NCBI RefSeq assembly: GCF_011764425.1
Contig: NZ_BLPF01000001.1
Location: forward strand, 1,541,001-1,605,000
DNA: 64,000 bases
Source of the DNA: Phytohabitans houttuyneae
Lineage (GTDB): Bacteria > Actinomycetota > Actinomycetes > Mycobacteriales > Micromonosporaceae
Reading direction: 5' to 3'
In this document: positions 1-8,201 of the stretch, in pieces
Layout: every line of letters begins with the position of its first letter
How positions within the stretch are numbered: the stretch's first letter is position 1
Program-made: the position numbers and the translations under genes
Notes under the pieces: model-generated
Database searches by the model: none
Seen by the model: the letters and a program-made list of their open reading frames with translations, nothing else
What the model was told of the DNA's origin: nothing

Positions 1-1
1 C

Positions 2-241
2 ACGCTCGTCCACATTGGCGAGTTCGGCTGCTACGAGTACACGCCCGATGACGTCGCGCTGCGGTGGTTCACCGACCTGCTCGAGGTTTTCGCGGAGCAG
101 CGGTGGGGTTACGCGCTGTGGGAGTTCGCCGGCGCGTTCGGCGTGGTGGGCCACCACCGCCCGGGCGGCCGCTTCGAGGCGCGCGACGGCTGGATGGTGG
201 ACGTCCGCCTGCTCGAACTCCTCCAGGCATATCAGGTTTGA
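2..241 (+). CDS. C-terminal end of a GH5-type glycoside hydrolase (partial)
   Basis: The window opens inside a reading frame that runs 79 codons to TGA. The peptide contains HIGEFGCYEY, then a Trp-rich stretch ending LWEFAGAFGVV, and finishes with a helix (VRLLELLQAY). An IGEFG strand carrying the nucleophile glutamate, followed by a W-E-F strand, is the usual closing arrangement of clan GH-A (family 5) cellulase-like enzymes, which hydrolyse beta-glycosidic bonds. The N-terminal barrel and the acid/base residue lie outside the window, so substrate and secretion cannot be judged. Family assignment rests on this short tail only. Confidence 0.6.
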   Translation, partial: TLVHIGEFGCYEYTPDDVALRWFTDLLEVFAEQRWGYALWEFAGAFGVVGHHRPGGRFEARDGWMVDVRLLELLQAYQV

Positions 242-331
242 ACCCTTGCTCGCCGGCATCCGTATCCACCGATGCCGGCAGGGCGGGCGTCCGGCGGAAG
301 TCCTCTGTTCGTTGTCATGGAAGGGACGACC

Positions 332-607
332 GTGAGAAACGCCCACCGGGCACAAGGAACGCCGTTGTTGAGCCGCCGGAATGTGCTGCTCGGCGCGGCC
401 ACCGTCGGAGTCGGCGGCGCCGTCGTCAGCGTGGCAAGCCTCAGCGAAGCGTTCGAGGAGGCCGGAGCGGCACCCGGCGAGAGCATCGTCGTGCAGGTCA
501 AGGACCTGCGGACGGGCCGGCTCGACGTGTTCGCGGGAGAGCGGCGCATCGAGGTGCGCGACCGCGACCTGGCCGCACGCATGGCCAAGGCCGCTCGCCG
601 CAAGTAG
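332..607 (+). CDS. Small Tat-signal protein, unknown function
   Basis: A 91-residue protein read from GTG 332, chosen because GGAAGGGA lies just upstream; an in-frame ATG at 317 is the alternative. The N-terminus has a twin-arginine leader (LSRRNVLLGAATVGVGGAVV), so export by the Tat pathway and membrane or extracellular location are expected. The mature part is short and charged and ends in a basic ARMAKAARRK tail with no recognisable domain. It lies 40 bp upstream of the DUF4331 gene on the same strand and may be co-transcribed with it. I do not recognise the family. Confidence 0.72.
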   Translation: MRNAHRAQGTPLLSRRNVLLGAATVGVGGAVVSVASLSEAFEEAGAAPGESIVVQVKDLRTGRLDVFAGERRIEVRDRDLAARMAKAARRK

Positions 608-647
608 CGCTTTCTCCCTTTCCCCAGCCTTGTGAGGTGGTTTCCGC

Positions 648-2012
648 ATGTCTTCTCATCGTGAGGCGCCGGAGATATCCAAGGATCCGGTGGCCGACAG
701 CACCGACCTGTACGCGTTCGTCAGCCCCGACCGTCCCGACACGGTCACGCTGATCGCCAACTACGTGCCGCTGCAGATCCCGTCGGCCGGCCCCAACTTC
801 TTCGAGTTCGGCGACGACGTGCTGTACGAGATCCACGTCGACAACAACGGTGACGGCCACGCCGACGTGACGTACCAGTTCCGCTTCCAGACGAAGCTGA
901 ACGACGACAACACGTTCCTCTACAACACCGGTCCTATCGAGGCGCTGGACAGCGAAAACTGGAACCGGCGGCAGTTCTACAGTGTGACGAAGGTGGACGG
1001 CAACGGCCACGCGCGGGTGCTCGCCCGCAACGTGCCCTGCCCGCCGGCGAATGTGGGCCCGCTGTCCATCCCGGACTACAAGGGGCTGGCGGCGGACGCC
1101 ACGTTCAAGCTGAAGACCGGCGAGAGGGTCTTCGCGGGCCAGCGGGCCGAGGGCTTCTTCGTCGACCTCGGCTCGATCTTCGACCTCGGCACGCTGCGCC
1201 CGTTTCAAAACCTGCACCTGCTCGGCCAGAAGGCCTTCCAGAAGGCCGGTGACGCGGTAAACGCCACCGACAGGGTCAACGTGCACAGCATCGCGCTCCA
1301 GGTGCCCATCAAGGACCTGCGCGGCAAGTCAAGCCCGGTCATCGGCGTGTGGACGACCGCGAGCCGGCGGCAGGTGCGCGTGCTGCACGGACACAACCAC
1401 GACGACGTGTACGTGGGGCCGAACGTGCAGGTGTCCCGGCTCGGCAACCCGCTCTTCAACGAGGTCATCGTGCCGATGTCCAAAAAGGACCTGTGGAACA
1501 GCCTCCCGCCGACCGAGGACAAGAACTTCGCCCAGTTCGTCGAGCAGCCCGAGCTGGCGCGGCTCCTGCCCGTGCTGTACCCAGGTGTCTTCGACAACCT
1601 GGAGGCGCTCAACAAGGCGAGGACGCCCCGCGCGGACCTCGTGGCGGTGCTGCTGACCGGCATCCCCGAAGGGCTGATCGACGGCTTCACCAACAGCACC
1701 GGCGAGATCCAGGCGGACATGCTGCGCCTCAACACGGACATCGCGCCGAGCAAGAAGGAAAACCGCCTAGGCGTGCTCGGCGGCGACCTCGCCGGCTTTC
1801 CCAACGGCCGGCGGGTGCGGGACGACGTGGTCTCGATCTCCCTCCGAGCGGTGGCGGGCGCCACGTTTGCCCTGGTGGACAAGGACTTCAAGCCCGACGA
1901 CGCGGTGGCGATCCTGGAGCAGGGGCTGAGCGCGGACGACGTGACTGCACCCTTCCTGGCCCGCTTCCCGTACCTGGGCGTTCCCTACGACGGCTTCAAC
2001 AACCCGTCATGA
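648..2012 (+). CDS. DUF4331 domain-containing protein
   Basis: A full-length 454-residue protein. It begins MSSHREAPEISKDPVADSTD, the hallmark opening of the DUF4331 family (SSHREAP followed by DPxADxTDxYAF), and continues with NYVPLQ and the acidic strand VDNNGDGHADVTYQFRF. DUF4331 proteins are about 400-500 residues and of unknown biochemical role. No signal peptide is visible. GAGGTGGTTTCCGC precedes the ATG. Its stop overlaps the start of the next gene by 4 bp (ATGA), so the two are translationally coupled. Confidence 0.9.
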   Translation: MSSHREAPEISKDPVADSTDLYAFVSPDRPDTVTLIANYVPLQIPSAGPNFFEFGDDVLYEIHVDNNGDGHADVTYQFRFQTKLNDDNTFLYNTGPIEALDSENWNRRQFYSVTKVDGNGHARVLARNVPCPPANVGPLSIPDYKGLAADATFKLKTGERVFAGQRAEGFFVDLGSIFDLGTLRPFQNLHLLGQKAFQKAGDAVNATDRVNVHSIALQVPIKDLRGKSSPVIGVWTTASRRQVRVLHGHNHDDVYVGPNVQVSRLGNPLFNEVIVPMSKKDLWNSLPPTEDKNFAQFVEQPELARLLPVLYPGVFDNLEALNKARTPRADLVAVLLTGIPEGLIDGFTNSTGEIQADMLRLNTDIAPSKKENRLGVLGGDLAGFPNGRRVRDDVVSISLRAVAGATFALVDKDFKPDDAVAILEQGLSADDVTAPFLARFPYLGVPYDGFNNPS

Positions 2013-2335
2013 GCGCGCGGCATCTCCTCGGTCCGTCCGGTGTGGGCAGCGTCGTGCTCGACATCGGCGGCAACACAGGCGCGCTCGTCATCGTGACCGG
2101 GCCCGAGTGGCACGGCCGGGAAATCGAGATCAGCCCGAAGGACCAGGACCCGCCGACGCGGACACACGTGGCGGTCCGCGCGCGGCACGTCTCGAGCGGC
2201 GTCCGCTACAGCGCGGTGTTTCCCGCGCTGCCGGCCGGCCCGTACACCATCTGGCGCACGAAGACCGAGCCCGCCGGCACGGTCGTCGTGGCTGGCGCCG
2301 CGGTCACCGAGATCGAGTGGTGGCAGCAGCCGTAG
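2009..2335 (+). CDS. Small beta-rich hypothetical protein coupled to DUF4331
   Basis: A 108-residue protein whose ATG overlaps the stop of the DUF4331 gene, so it is the second cistron of that operon. The sequence alternates hydrophobic and polar residues (GSVVLDIGGNTGALVIVTG, then HVAVRARHVSSGVRYSAVFP and AGTVVVAGAAVTEIEWW), predicting a small all-beta, immunoglobulin-like fold. Similar short proteins follow DUF4331 genes in actinomycetes as far as I recall, but I cannot name a family or function. It is followed by a strong hairpin. Confidence 0.75.
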   Translation: MSARHLLGPSGVGSVVLDIGGNTGALVIVTGPEWHGREIEISPKDQDPPTRTHVAVRARHVSSGVRYSAVFPALPAGPYTIWRTKTEPAGTVVVAGAAVTEIEWWQQP

Positions 2336-2357
2336 GGCGCTGTCCACTATGGACCCC

Positions 2358-2387
2358 GATTGGGGGCAGGCACGCCTGCCCCCAATC
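2358..2387. terminator. Bidirectional terminator hairpin
   Basis: A perfect 13-bp inverted repeat (GATTGGGGGCAGG and its complement) around a CACG loop sits between two convergent genes, the DUF4331 operon and the DUF397 gene. There is no U-tract on either side, as is common in high-GC actinomycetes. Confidence 0.8.
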
Positions 2388-2398
2388 AGCGCGGCACG

Positions 2399-2617
2399 TC
2401 AGGCGGTGAAGTCGAACTCCCCGTCCTTGACGCCCTCGACGAACGCCGCCCACTCACCGCGGGTGTAGACGATCGTGGCGCCATCGGGCGACTGACTGTG
2501 CCGCACCGCGACCCGGCCGCTGCCATCGGCCAGTGGACCGGCCTCGACGCAGTTGCCGCCGATGCCGTCGCTCCGGGTGCTGATGTGCCAGGCCACGCCC
2601 GGCAGTGACTCGCTCAT
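2399..2617 (-). CDS. DUF397 domain-containing protein
   Basis: A 72-residue protein with the DUF397 layout: W-x-I/K-S-x-R-S near the start (AWHISTRSDGIGGNCVEAG), then VAVRHSQSPDG and the closing Trp-Phe segment (RGEWAAFVEGVKDGEFD). DUF397 proteins are small partners of XRE-DUF5753 regulators in actinomycetes. Its start overlaps by 4 bp the stop of just such a regulator gene on the same strand. That regulator is truncated here, so the pair may no longer work. Confidence 0.88.
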   Translation of the reverse strand: MSESLPGVAWHISTRSDGIGGNCVEAGPLADGSGRVAVRHSQSPDGATIVYTRGEWAAFVEGVKDGEFDFTA

Positions 2618-3171
2618 GACAACTCCTCTGCGAGTGTTGCGATGAGCGCCATCGACTCAGCAGCGCTGAGTGCGACCTCCCGCAAGGCATCGTACGCCTT
2701 CGAGTAGCGGTACGCACGAGACGCTTCCATGAAAAGTCGCCCGCCGAGCTGCTCCACATAGGCCACCTCCGGGTATGGCCGCTGCATCTTGAAGAGCGTG
2801 AAGGCGCCGTTGAGCCCGCCGTGCAAACCGATCCCGGTGGGTATCACCCGCATCTCGACGTGGGGGCGCTCCACCGCCCGGGCGAGGTGCTCCAGTTGGG
2901 CGCGGAGCACCAGTCGACCGCCGACCGGCCGGTGCAGCACCGCCTCCTCCACGAGCGCCGCGAGGCGCTTCGGCGGCTTTTCGTCGAGGATGAGCTGCCG
3001 CTCCATGCGCAGCCGCACCCAACGGTCGATCTTCTGCTGGTTTGCCTGCGCACCCTCCGCGTACCGGATGACGGCCTCCGCGTAGTCACGCGTCTGCACG
3101 AGGCCGGGGAACACCATCGTGGAGTAGGTGCAGATCTCCTCCGACCGCGACTCCAGCCACGGGTAGTCCAC
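2614..3171 (-). pseudogene. XRE-type regulator with DUF5753, N-terminal HTH missing
   Basis: The readable protein is the DUF5753 part of a Scr1-type XRE regulator: YSTMVFPGLVQTRDYAEAVI, a basic helix, and ARAVERPHVEMRVIPTGIG. Normal members have about 70-80 residues of helix-turn-helix before this point. Here the frame extends only a little above GTG 3171 (TVYDQTFVDYPWL) before a stop near 3212, and no HTH is found in other frames, so the 5' end has been lost. Without the HTH it cannot bind DNA in the usual way. It overlaps the DUF397 gene by 4 bp. Confidence 0.75.
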
Positions 3172-3481
3172 GAACGTCTGGTCGTAGACGGTCCCCGCAG
3201 TGTATCTGCTTCATCCCAACGCCAGCGCGGGGCTGACCAGCACAAACGCGGAGAAGGGTGACCCAAGACACACCCACTCCCCCGCCGGCCGCACCTTCAC
3301 ACCGAGCGCGCCGGCACGAACGATCAACACTCGTCCACGAGACAACACGGTGCCACACCCGACCGCGACGAGTTCCTGGCGGCGTCAAACTGGGCCACTT
3401 CGCCACGCTTTGTAGCGAGCGGATCGCGGCATGAGCGGATATGCGATGGCAATTCCTGATGGGCCGCGCGCGCCGGTGCGG
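3172..3481. other. Intergenic stretch at the broken regulator end
   Basis: No convincing gene. It begins at the truncated 5' end of the XRE-DUF5753 remnant and ends at the stop of the phosphotransferase gene. It holds one good copy of the dispersed GAGCGGAT direct-repeat motif (3412-3440). Confidence 0.6.
3412..3440 (+). repeat. Dispersed intergenic motif, best copy
   Basis: GTAGC is followed by GAGCGGAT, eight bases (CGCGGCAT) and a second GAGCGGAT, a direct repeat of period 16. Related copies occur at about a dozen other intergenic sites in the window. Confidence 0.65.
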
Positions 3482-4174
3482 TCATGCCGCTGCAACCCGT
3501 CCGCCGAACCGCTTCATCCATTGCAGCAGGTCGTCGAATGCCCGCACCCCGCCCGATCGGCCGGCAGCGAGGTGCTGACCGCGGGCTCGGTGGAACCGCG
3601 CGGTAAGGGCCTCCACGATGGCTGCTGGTGTCACGTCTACGTATGCGTCGCACATCAGCCGTGTCTTGCGGACCTGCTCGGCCACTGCGACGTCTGCCTC
3701 GGTCAAGTCCGCGAAGCACCAGACCGCGTGCGCGAAATCGTCCAAACGCCGTCCGGGGCCCACATCCGCGTCGAAGTCAATGAGCGCGACCGCCTCCTCA
3801 CCACGGAAGACGGTGTTATGCGGTCCAAGGTCGCCGTGACAGACAACCTCCAGACCTGCGCATAGCGGCGAGCCGGTTGTCGCGTCGTGGAAACCCCTGA
3901 TGAGCGTCGTGGCGCTGAGAATCCGAGCGTCGGACAGCCGATAGGGCGCGGCATGCGGCACCTCACCGTCGACGAACGTCAGGATCTGCCGCCCATGGTG
4001 GTCATAGCCGAGCGGGTGGGGAGCACCGACGAAGCCGACCTCAGCCAGATGTAGCAGGAGCGCGTCGACATACAGCGAGCGGTGGTGCGGTGGCCGCCGC
4101 GTCGTGTCTCCTACGCGTACAAGCCCTTCGGTCTGAGCCCCACCCGCCAGCGGCCACTCGTCCTGTTCCTCCAT
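3482..4174 (-). CDS. Aminoglycoside phosphotransferase-like kinase (APH family)
   Basis: A 230-residue protein with the two signatures of APH-type small-molecule kinases: the catalytic loop CHGDLGPHNTVF (HGDxxxxN) and the metal-binding IDFDADVGPG, followed by a helical C-terminus. The N-terminal strand PLAGGAQTEGLVRVGDTTRR is typical of this family in actinomycetes. The substrate is unknown; many such genes are not resistance genes. ATG 4174 is chosen because GAAGGTGA precedes it. The same frame stays open upstream, and an ATG at 4408 would add 78 charged residues (EYRRLRRRLADHA region) as a possible fused domain. The upstream part is duplicated at 42.7 kb. Confidence 0.82.
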   Translation of the reverse strand: MEEQDEWPLAGGAQTEGLVRVGDTTRRPPHHRSLYVDALLLHLAEVGFVGAPHPLGYDHHGRQILTFVDGEVPHAAPYRLSDARILSATTLIRGFHDATTGSPLCAGLEVVCHGDLGPHNTVFRGEEAVALIDFDADVGPGRRLDDFAHAVWCFADLTEADVAVAEQVRKTRLMCDAYVDVTPAAIVEALTARFHRARGQHLAAGRSGGVRAFDDLLQWMKRFGGRVAAA

Positions 4175-4220
4175 TCGATCACCTTCACCCAACGGGGCGA
4201 TCTCGAGCAACATCCGCTCA

Positions 4221-4541
4221 TCGGCAGATCCGCATGCGGATCGAGCGATGCTCTCGCTGTCACTGCTGCGTGCGTGGTCGGCGAGTCGTCGACGCAGCCG
4301 GCGATATTCGTCGATGCCTCGCCCGGGGTGGCGCTGGTCGTCCACCACGACCTGTCCCAGTCGGACTGCCAGCAGACGATCGACTCGACCCAGCTTCACG
4401 AGTTTCATCGATCGGCGTTTGGGCAGACGTGTGGTCTTGATCGCTGTGTCTATGCCTCGATGCGGAACCATGCGTCGCCGGCGCGAAGCCACAGGGTGCC
4501 ATCGCGGCCCTGGCCGCATCGTAGGACGACGGGACCCGGTA
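4221..4541. repeat. Segmental duplication, copy 1
   Basis: About 320 bp recurs, at over 90% identity by eye, at 42691-43206. It covers the C-terminal coding end of the propeller-like gene, the gap after it, and the sequence upstream of the phosphotransferase start. Copy 1 sits between intact parts of both genes, so it is probably the parent copy. Copy 2 carries an extra insert of roughly 193 bp. Confidence 0.85.
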
Positions 4542-5375
4542 CTTCCGTCTTCTGCCGATCCGTCGCGGTCCAGCACCCGTCGATCAGCTCGGCACGGGTC
4601 ACTTCTGTTGATCGCTTGTTGTGGTACCTGCGGGTCAGGACGGCCCGGTGGCCACGGACCGCCAACCCGTCCGGAGACGAGACGGGACTCGGCCAGCTGG
4701 TCACCGCGCCTGTCTCCGGCTCGATTCGGGTCAAGAAGGTACCGCCCCGCCCGGGTCTGGAGTACCAGGCCAGCCACACGTGATCGCCGTCCGTCGCGGC
4801 GCTGAACCCCGCCAATGGCGATTTCGGAAGGCGACCGTCCGGCACCAAGGCGATCTCCCCTCGCTGGTTCCAACCGGCGAGCCCGGCCGCGGATTGCGGA
4901 TGGCCGCCGTAGATGCCTTCATCGCCATAGGCGGTCCAAATCGACCCCTCACGGTCGGTGACCAGGACATCGACGTCATCACCGATACAGAAGCAGTCCT
5001 CCAGCGTGCCATCCGGGAGTACACAGAAGCGTTCGCTGTCCAAAGCCCGGCCGCCCCCATCCTGGCGCGGCCATTCACGATCAAAAGCCGACCGTCCGGC
5101 AGCAGGCCGATGTGGCTCGGGCACATCCCGACAGCCTCGATGGTTCGATGACGGACCGATCCATCGGCATGGCGGACAACCAGCACACCCTCAAACGGAA
5201 CCTCCGGCGTCCAGCCCAGCCAACCCGCGGGGTAGGCAGCCCGGCTCAGGTGCCGTCGCGAGACGAACATGACCGCAAGCTCCCCCGACGGGCCAACCGT
5301 CCACCACAACGGGCATCCCCACACCCCGCCATCCGCGGCGGGCGGCTTCCATACCTCCTGCAACCCGACGGCCAC
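4450..5375 (-). pseudogene. Propeller-like hypothetical protein, one frameshift (paralogue 1)
   Basis: Two overlapping minus-strand frames together encode a 308-residue protein closely similar along its length to the one at 59274-60201. Shared blocks include PSHIGLLPDGRLLIV, CFCIGDDVDVLV, WTAYGDEGIYGGHPQSAAGL, WLAWYSRPG and LWLRAGDAWFRIEA. Repeated short beta strands with D-G turns suggest a beta-propeller (SMP-30-like) fold; no enzyme motif is clear. The frame changes at a G run near 5015 (missing one base), after which the protein is intact to its stop. If the shift is a sequencing error, this is a normal gene starting at ATG 5375. Its 3' end lies in the segmental duplication. Confidence 0.75.
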
Positions 5376-5582
5376 TTACCAGACGCCTCCTACACATCGC
5401 CTCACGAACCCGAAACGGAGAGTAGGACAAACCCACGACCCCTACAACGAGACCCAGGACGTATCAAACGTCAACCTCCGCCAGCACCACGAACCACCCA
5501 CGTGACCAAAACACCCGCGGACGACGAGCCACAGGACCTCGTCACCTTTCGATAGCGAGCAGATCACGGCTACTTGAAACCG

Positions 5583-6737
5583 TCAGGAGTTTGCTTTTCG
5601 GGACAGCGCCCACACGTAGTACCACTTGTTCTCCTTCAGCGATCGGGTGCTGTTCTCGGCGTACGCACTGATCACGCCCCACAGTCCACCGCTTGCGCCG
5701 ATCGCCGCGATGGCCGTGGCCAGCGCCGGGCCGTAGACCGCCACCAGCGTCGTACTCACCGAGCCGACCACCGCGCCCGTCATCGCGACCGCGCGCCTGC
5801 GTCGCGCCTTCTCCATCTCGGCGCGCATCGACCGCAGACCGTCGTTGATCTGTAGGCCGAGCCTGACGATCGCGTGTTCTGACTGCACATCGTCCAGAGC
5901 CGGATCAAGGTCGAGCATGCTTTGGCGCATGAAGTCGCGAAACGACGCGAAGGCATCGAACTCTTCCACGGTGACCAGGCCGAAGTCGCGTAGCCCGACG
6001 CCGTCGACGAACGGCACCTCGGCGCGTAGCACCTCGCGTACGAGATGACTTTTCAGCGGCGGCTGCCCCGTCCCGTCCACCACCCGCCCGTTGCGCATCA
6101 CGACATCGACCACCTCGATCTGGCGCGTCTTCTCATGCGGCCGATCGCGCCGCTCACCGTTCACGACCTGGTACTGCGACAGCGAGTAGCTAGGCAGGTA
6201 CCAGGCCAGTCCCGCGGTCAGCAACGGCTCGGCGTCGAGGATCCACGCGCCCAAGCCTTCAAGGTCGGGGCAGCTCATGCCGAAGGTCTGGGTCGTGTTG
6301 TTGAGCTGCCGCGCCTCCGCCCGTGCTGAGCTATCGGCGGCGACGCCCGCAGAGAGTGTCCGCCAGTCACCGAATCCCCGCGACCTACTCCCGTACGACG
6401 TGTTCTCCGGGTCCAGCACGTAACGGATGCCGAGGTGGTGGTAGGAACCCTCCCAGTTATGCGACAGCAGCAGCGTATCCGAGATCAACATCGCTCGCCG
6501 AGTCAGCTGCGCGAACGCGCGCACGCCGTCGCCCGCCGCGATCCCGACGTAGAAGCGCGACCGCGACAACTTCTTGTCGTCGACGAGGGTGTGTCTTGTC
6601 GGCGCGAACAGATGCCGGCCATACCGCTCGGCCACCGTCACGGGGTCGCCTCGATGCTCATCGGTCAGCTCACGAAAGAACGCGAGCATGCGACGCGCCA
6701 CGATGGGATTGCCAACCACGCGCCGGCGACCAAACAT
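5583..6737 (-). CDS. Hypothetical protein with C-terminal membrane segment
   Basis: A 384-residue protein of no family I recognise. The first 310 residues look soluble and globular (SRSRFYVGIAAGDGVRAFAQ, then SYHHLGIRYVLDPENTSYG), with an ELTDEHRGDPVTVAERYG helix near the start. A basic RRRR cluster precedes a hydrophobic stretch (VVGSVSTTLVAVYGPALATA and the following Ala/Gly-rich residues) that could form one or two membrane helices, placing the protein at the membrane with the long N-terminus in the cytosol. It stands alone on its strand. Codon use is ordinary for the window. Confidence 0.8.
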   Translation of the reverse strand: MFGRRRVVGNPIVARRMLAFFRELTDEHRGDPVTVAERYGRHLFAPTRHTLVDDKKLSRSRFYVGIAAGDGVRAFAQLTRRAMLISDTLLLSHNWEGSYHHLGIRYVLDPENTSYGSRSRGFGDWRTLSAGVAADSSARAEARQLNNTTQTFGMSCPDLEGLGAWILDAEPLLTAGLAWYLPSYSLSQYQVVNGERRDRPHEKTRQIEVVDVVMRNGRVVDGTGQPPLKSHLVREVLRAEVPFVDGVGLRDFGLVTVEEFDAFASFRDFMRQSMLDLDPALDDVQSEHAIVRLGLQINDGLRSMRAEMEKARRRRAVAMTGAVVGSVSTTLVAVYGPALATAIAAIGASGGLWGVISAYAENSTRSLKENKWYYVWALSRKANS

Positions 6738-6810
6738 CCACCAACTTTAGTGGCTCGTGGACACCCACGGGCGGAACCACACGACGTCGTAACCTCACAT
6801 CAAGCCAGAG

Positions 6811-7255
6811 TCACCGAGACCGCGGGCAGGATGACAAGACGACGCACTGTTCGTCTTGCCGCCACGGTCGCGCGCCCCTCATGCCGGAGAGCAGGTCGGC
6901 CATGTGCATGAACGCGAACAGCGGCGACGACACGATCACGACGAAGCGCTCGGCGTGGCCCGCGTCGCGCAGCATCTCGACGACGAGGCCGCAGGTGACC
7001 AGCTCCTCCGCTACGCCGACGCACGAGCCGGAGATCACCATCAACGCCTTCCCTCACGGCTCCAACTGTGCCAGCCCGGCGCCGCCAACATGTCCCGCGA
7101 CTGCGGCGAAGGCCAGCCCCGGGCCGATCCACATCCCACCGCGGCCGCGGATCGGCCGCGCCCCGAAGATCTCCTTCAGCCCCACCCACCCACCAGGCGA
7201 ACACCATCAACGCAGCGGCACCGATCGCGATCCGCGACAGATCAGCACCATCCAC
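6811..7255 (-). pseudogene. CPBP-family intramembrane protease remnant
   Basis: One frame holds the core of a CPBP (CAAX-like) intramembrane metalloprotease: GVAEELVTCGLVVEMLRDAG carries the conserved EE motif and SSPLFAFMHMADLLSGM carries the F-x-x-x-H motif. Upstream pieces (IFGARPIRGRGGMWIGPGLA and an LMVFAWWVG helix) lie in other frames and are separated by a stop, and the C-terminal helices after FMHM are missing. The gene is therefore degraded by frameshifts and truncation and is unlikely to make a working protease. Confidence 0.65.
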
Positions 7256-7277
7256 GTTCGAGCCGATAAAACGCTGC

Positions 7278-7308
7278 GTAGCGCCCGGATCGCGGCTAGA
7301 TGCGGATG
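7278..7308 (+). repeat. Dispersed intergenic motif
   Basis: GTAGCGCCCGGATCGCGGCT followed by AGATGCGGATG. It matches the copy at 3412 in both half-sites, with the second GAGCGGAT degraded. Confidence 0.5.
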
Positions 7309-7374
7309 TCCGATCATGGTTGTCGGGGTGCCGGTATCATCGGTGACCATCGGTTCATCAAGGGGCCAACGGAG

Positions 7375-8109
7375 TCACCAGGGGATGACGCCGTCGTCGT
7401 TGAAGAATGAGCCGGTCGGGCCGCCGTCGGGCAGCGTGGCAAGACGAATCGCTGAGGCCGCGGCCTCCTGAGGGGGACGCCCTTGGAAACCGGTGAAATC
7501 TGTCGCGACCAGGCCCGGGCAGGCGGCGTTGATGAGGATGTCTGTGCCGGCGAACTGTCGCGCGTAGTGCACGGTGACGGCATTGAGATACGACTTCGTC
7601 GGCGAGTAGGCCGCCATGATCGGGCCGACCTCGATGTTCGGGTCCGCCTGCCAGGTGACCGAACCGACACTGCTGGAGATGTTGACGATGCGCGGCGACG
7701 TCGAGCGCCGCAACAACGCCAGCATCGCGTTGGTCACACGGATCACACCGAAGACGTTGGTGTCCACAACCTCGCGGACGACGTCGAGGTCGAGCGTTGT
7801 CGGATCCTGCACCCACCCCGGTCCCGTCTCTCCCGAGATGCCAGCGTTGTTGACGAGGACGTCCAGGCGTCCGCCTTGGCGTTCGATCAGTTCTGCGGCC
7901 TCGGTGACGCTGCGGTCATTGGTGACCTCCAGCGGGACCGCGAACGCGTCCACCCCGGCGGCGTGCAGCATCTTCACGGCCGCCTCACCCCGGACCTTGT
8001 CGCGGGCGCCGACCGCCACGCGATAGCCCATCGCGCCCAGCCCTGCCGCGATCTCGTATCCGAGTCCCTTGTTCGCGCCGGTTACCAGCGCGGTCTTCTT
8101 ATCGCTCAT
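7375..8109 (-). CDS. SDR-family NAD(P)-dependent oxidoreductase
   Basis: A complete 244-residue classical short-chain dehydrogenase. It has the cofactor-binding TGANKGLGYEIA near the N-terminus (TGxxxGxG), the structural VLVNNAGIS motif, SSSVG with the catalytic Ser, and AAYSPTKSYLNAV with the YxxxK pair. It should catalyse NAD(P)-dependent oxidation or reduction of an alcohol or ketone; the substrate cannot be read from sequence. It is divergent from a LysR regulator with a 92-bp gap containing an operator-like palindrome, the classic arrangement of a LysR-controlled target gene. Confidence 0.93.
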   Translation of the reverse strand: MSDKKTALVTGANKGLGYEIAAGLGAMGYRVAVGARDKVRGEAAVKMLHAAGVDAFAVPLEVTNDRSVTEAAELIERQGGRLDVLVNNAGISGETGPGWVQDPTTLDLDVVREVVDTNVFGVIRVTNAMLALLRRSTSPRIVNISSSVGSVTWQADPNIEVGPIMAAYSPTKSYLNAVTVHYARQFAGTDILINAACPGLVATDFTGFQGRPPQEAAASAIRLATLPDGGPTGSFFNDDGVIPW

Positions 8110-8164
8110 GACGCCGATGCTGATTCGCCGGCAGTCGGTGTCCCAACACCGATTCGGTGCGCTG

Positions 8165-8183
8165 TTATACCCGACCGGTATAA
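8165..8183. promoter_or_regulatory. LysR-type operator between divergent SDR and LysR genes
   Basis: TTATACC and its exact complement GGTATAA flank a 5-bp spacer (CGACC), giving an imperfect-free dyad with the T-N11-A spacing bound by LysR regulators. It lies 19 bp upstream of the LysR start and 56 bp upstream of the SDR start, where it could control both. Confidence 0.75.
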
Positions 8184-8201
8184 GCGCAGTACGGTGGTGC
8201 G

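Noticed and set aside
1205-1891. Long minus-strand open frame opposite the DUF4331 gene
   Set aside because: Antisense shadow of a clear family member; no motif or ribosome-binding site of its own.
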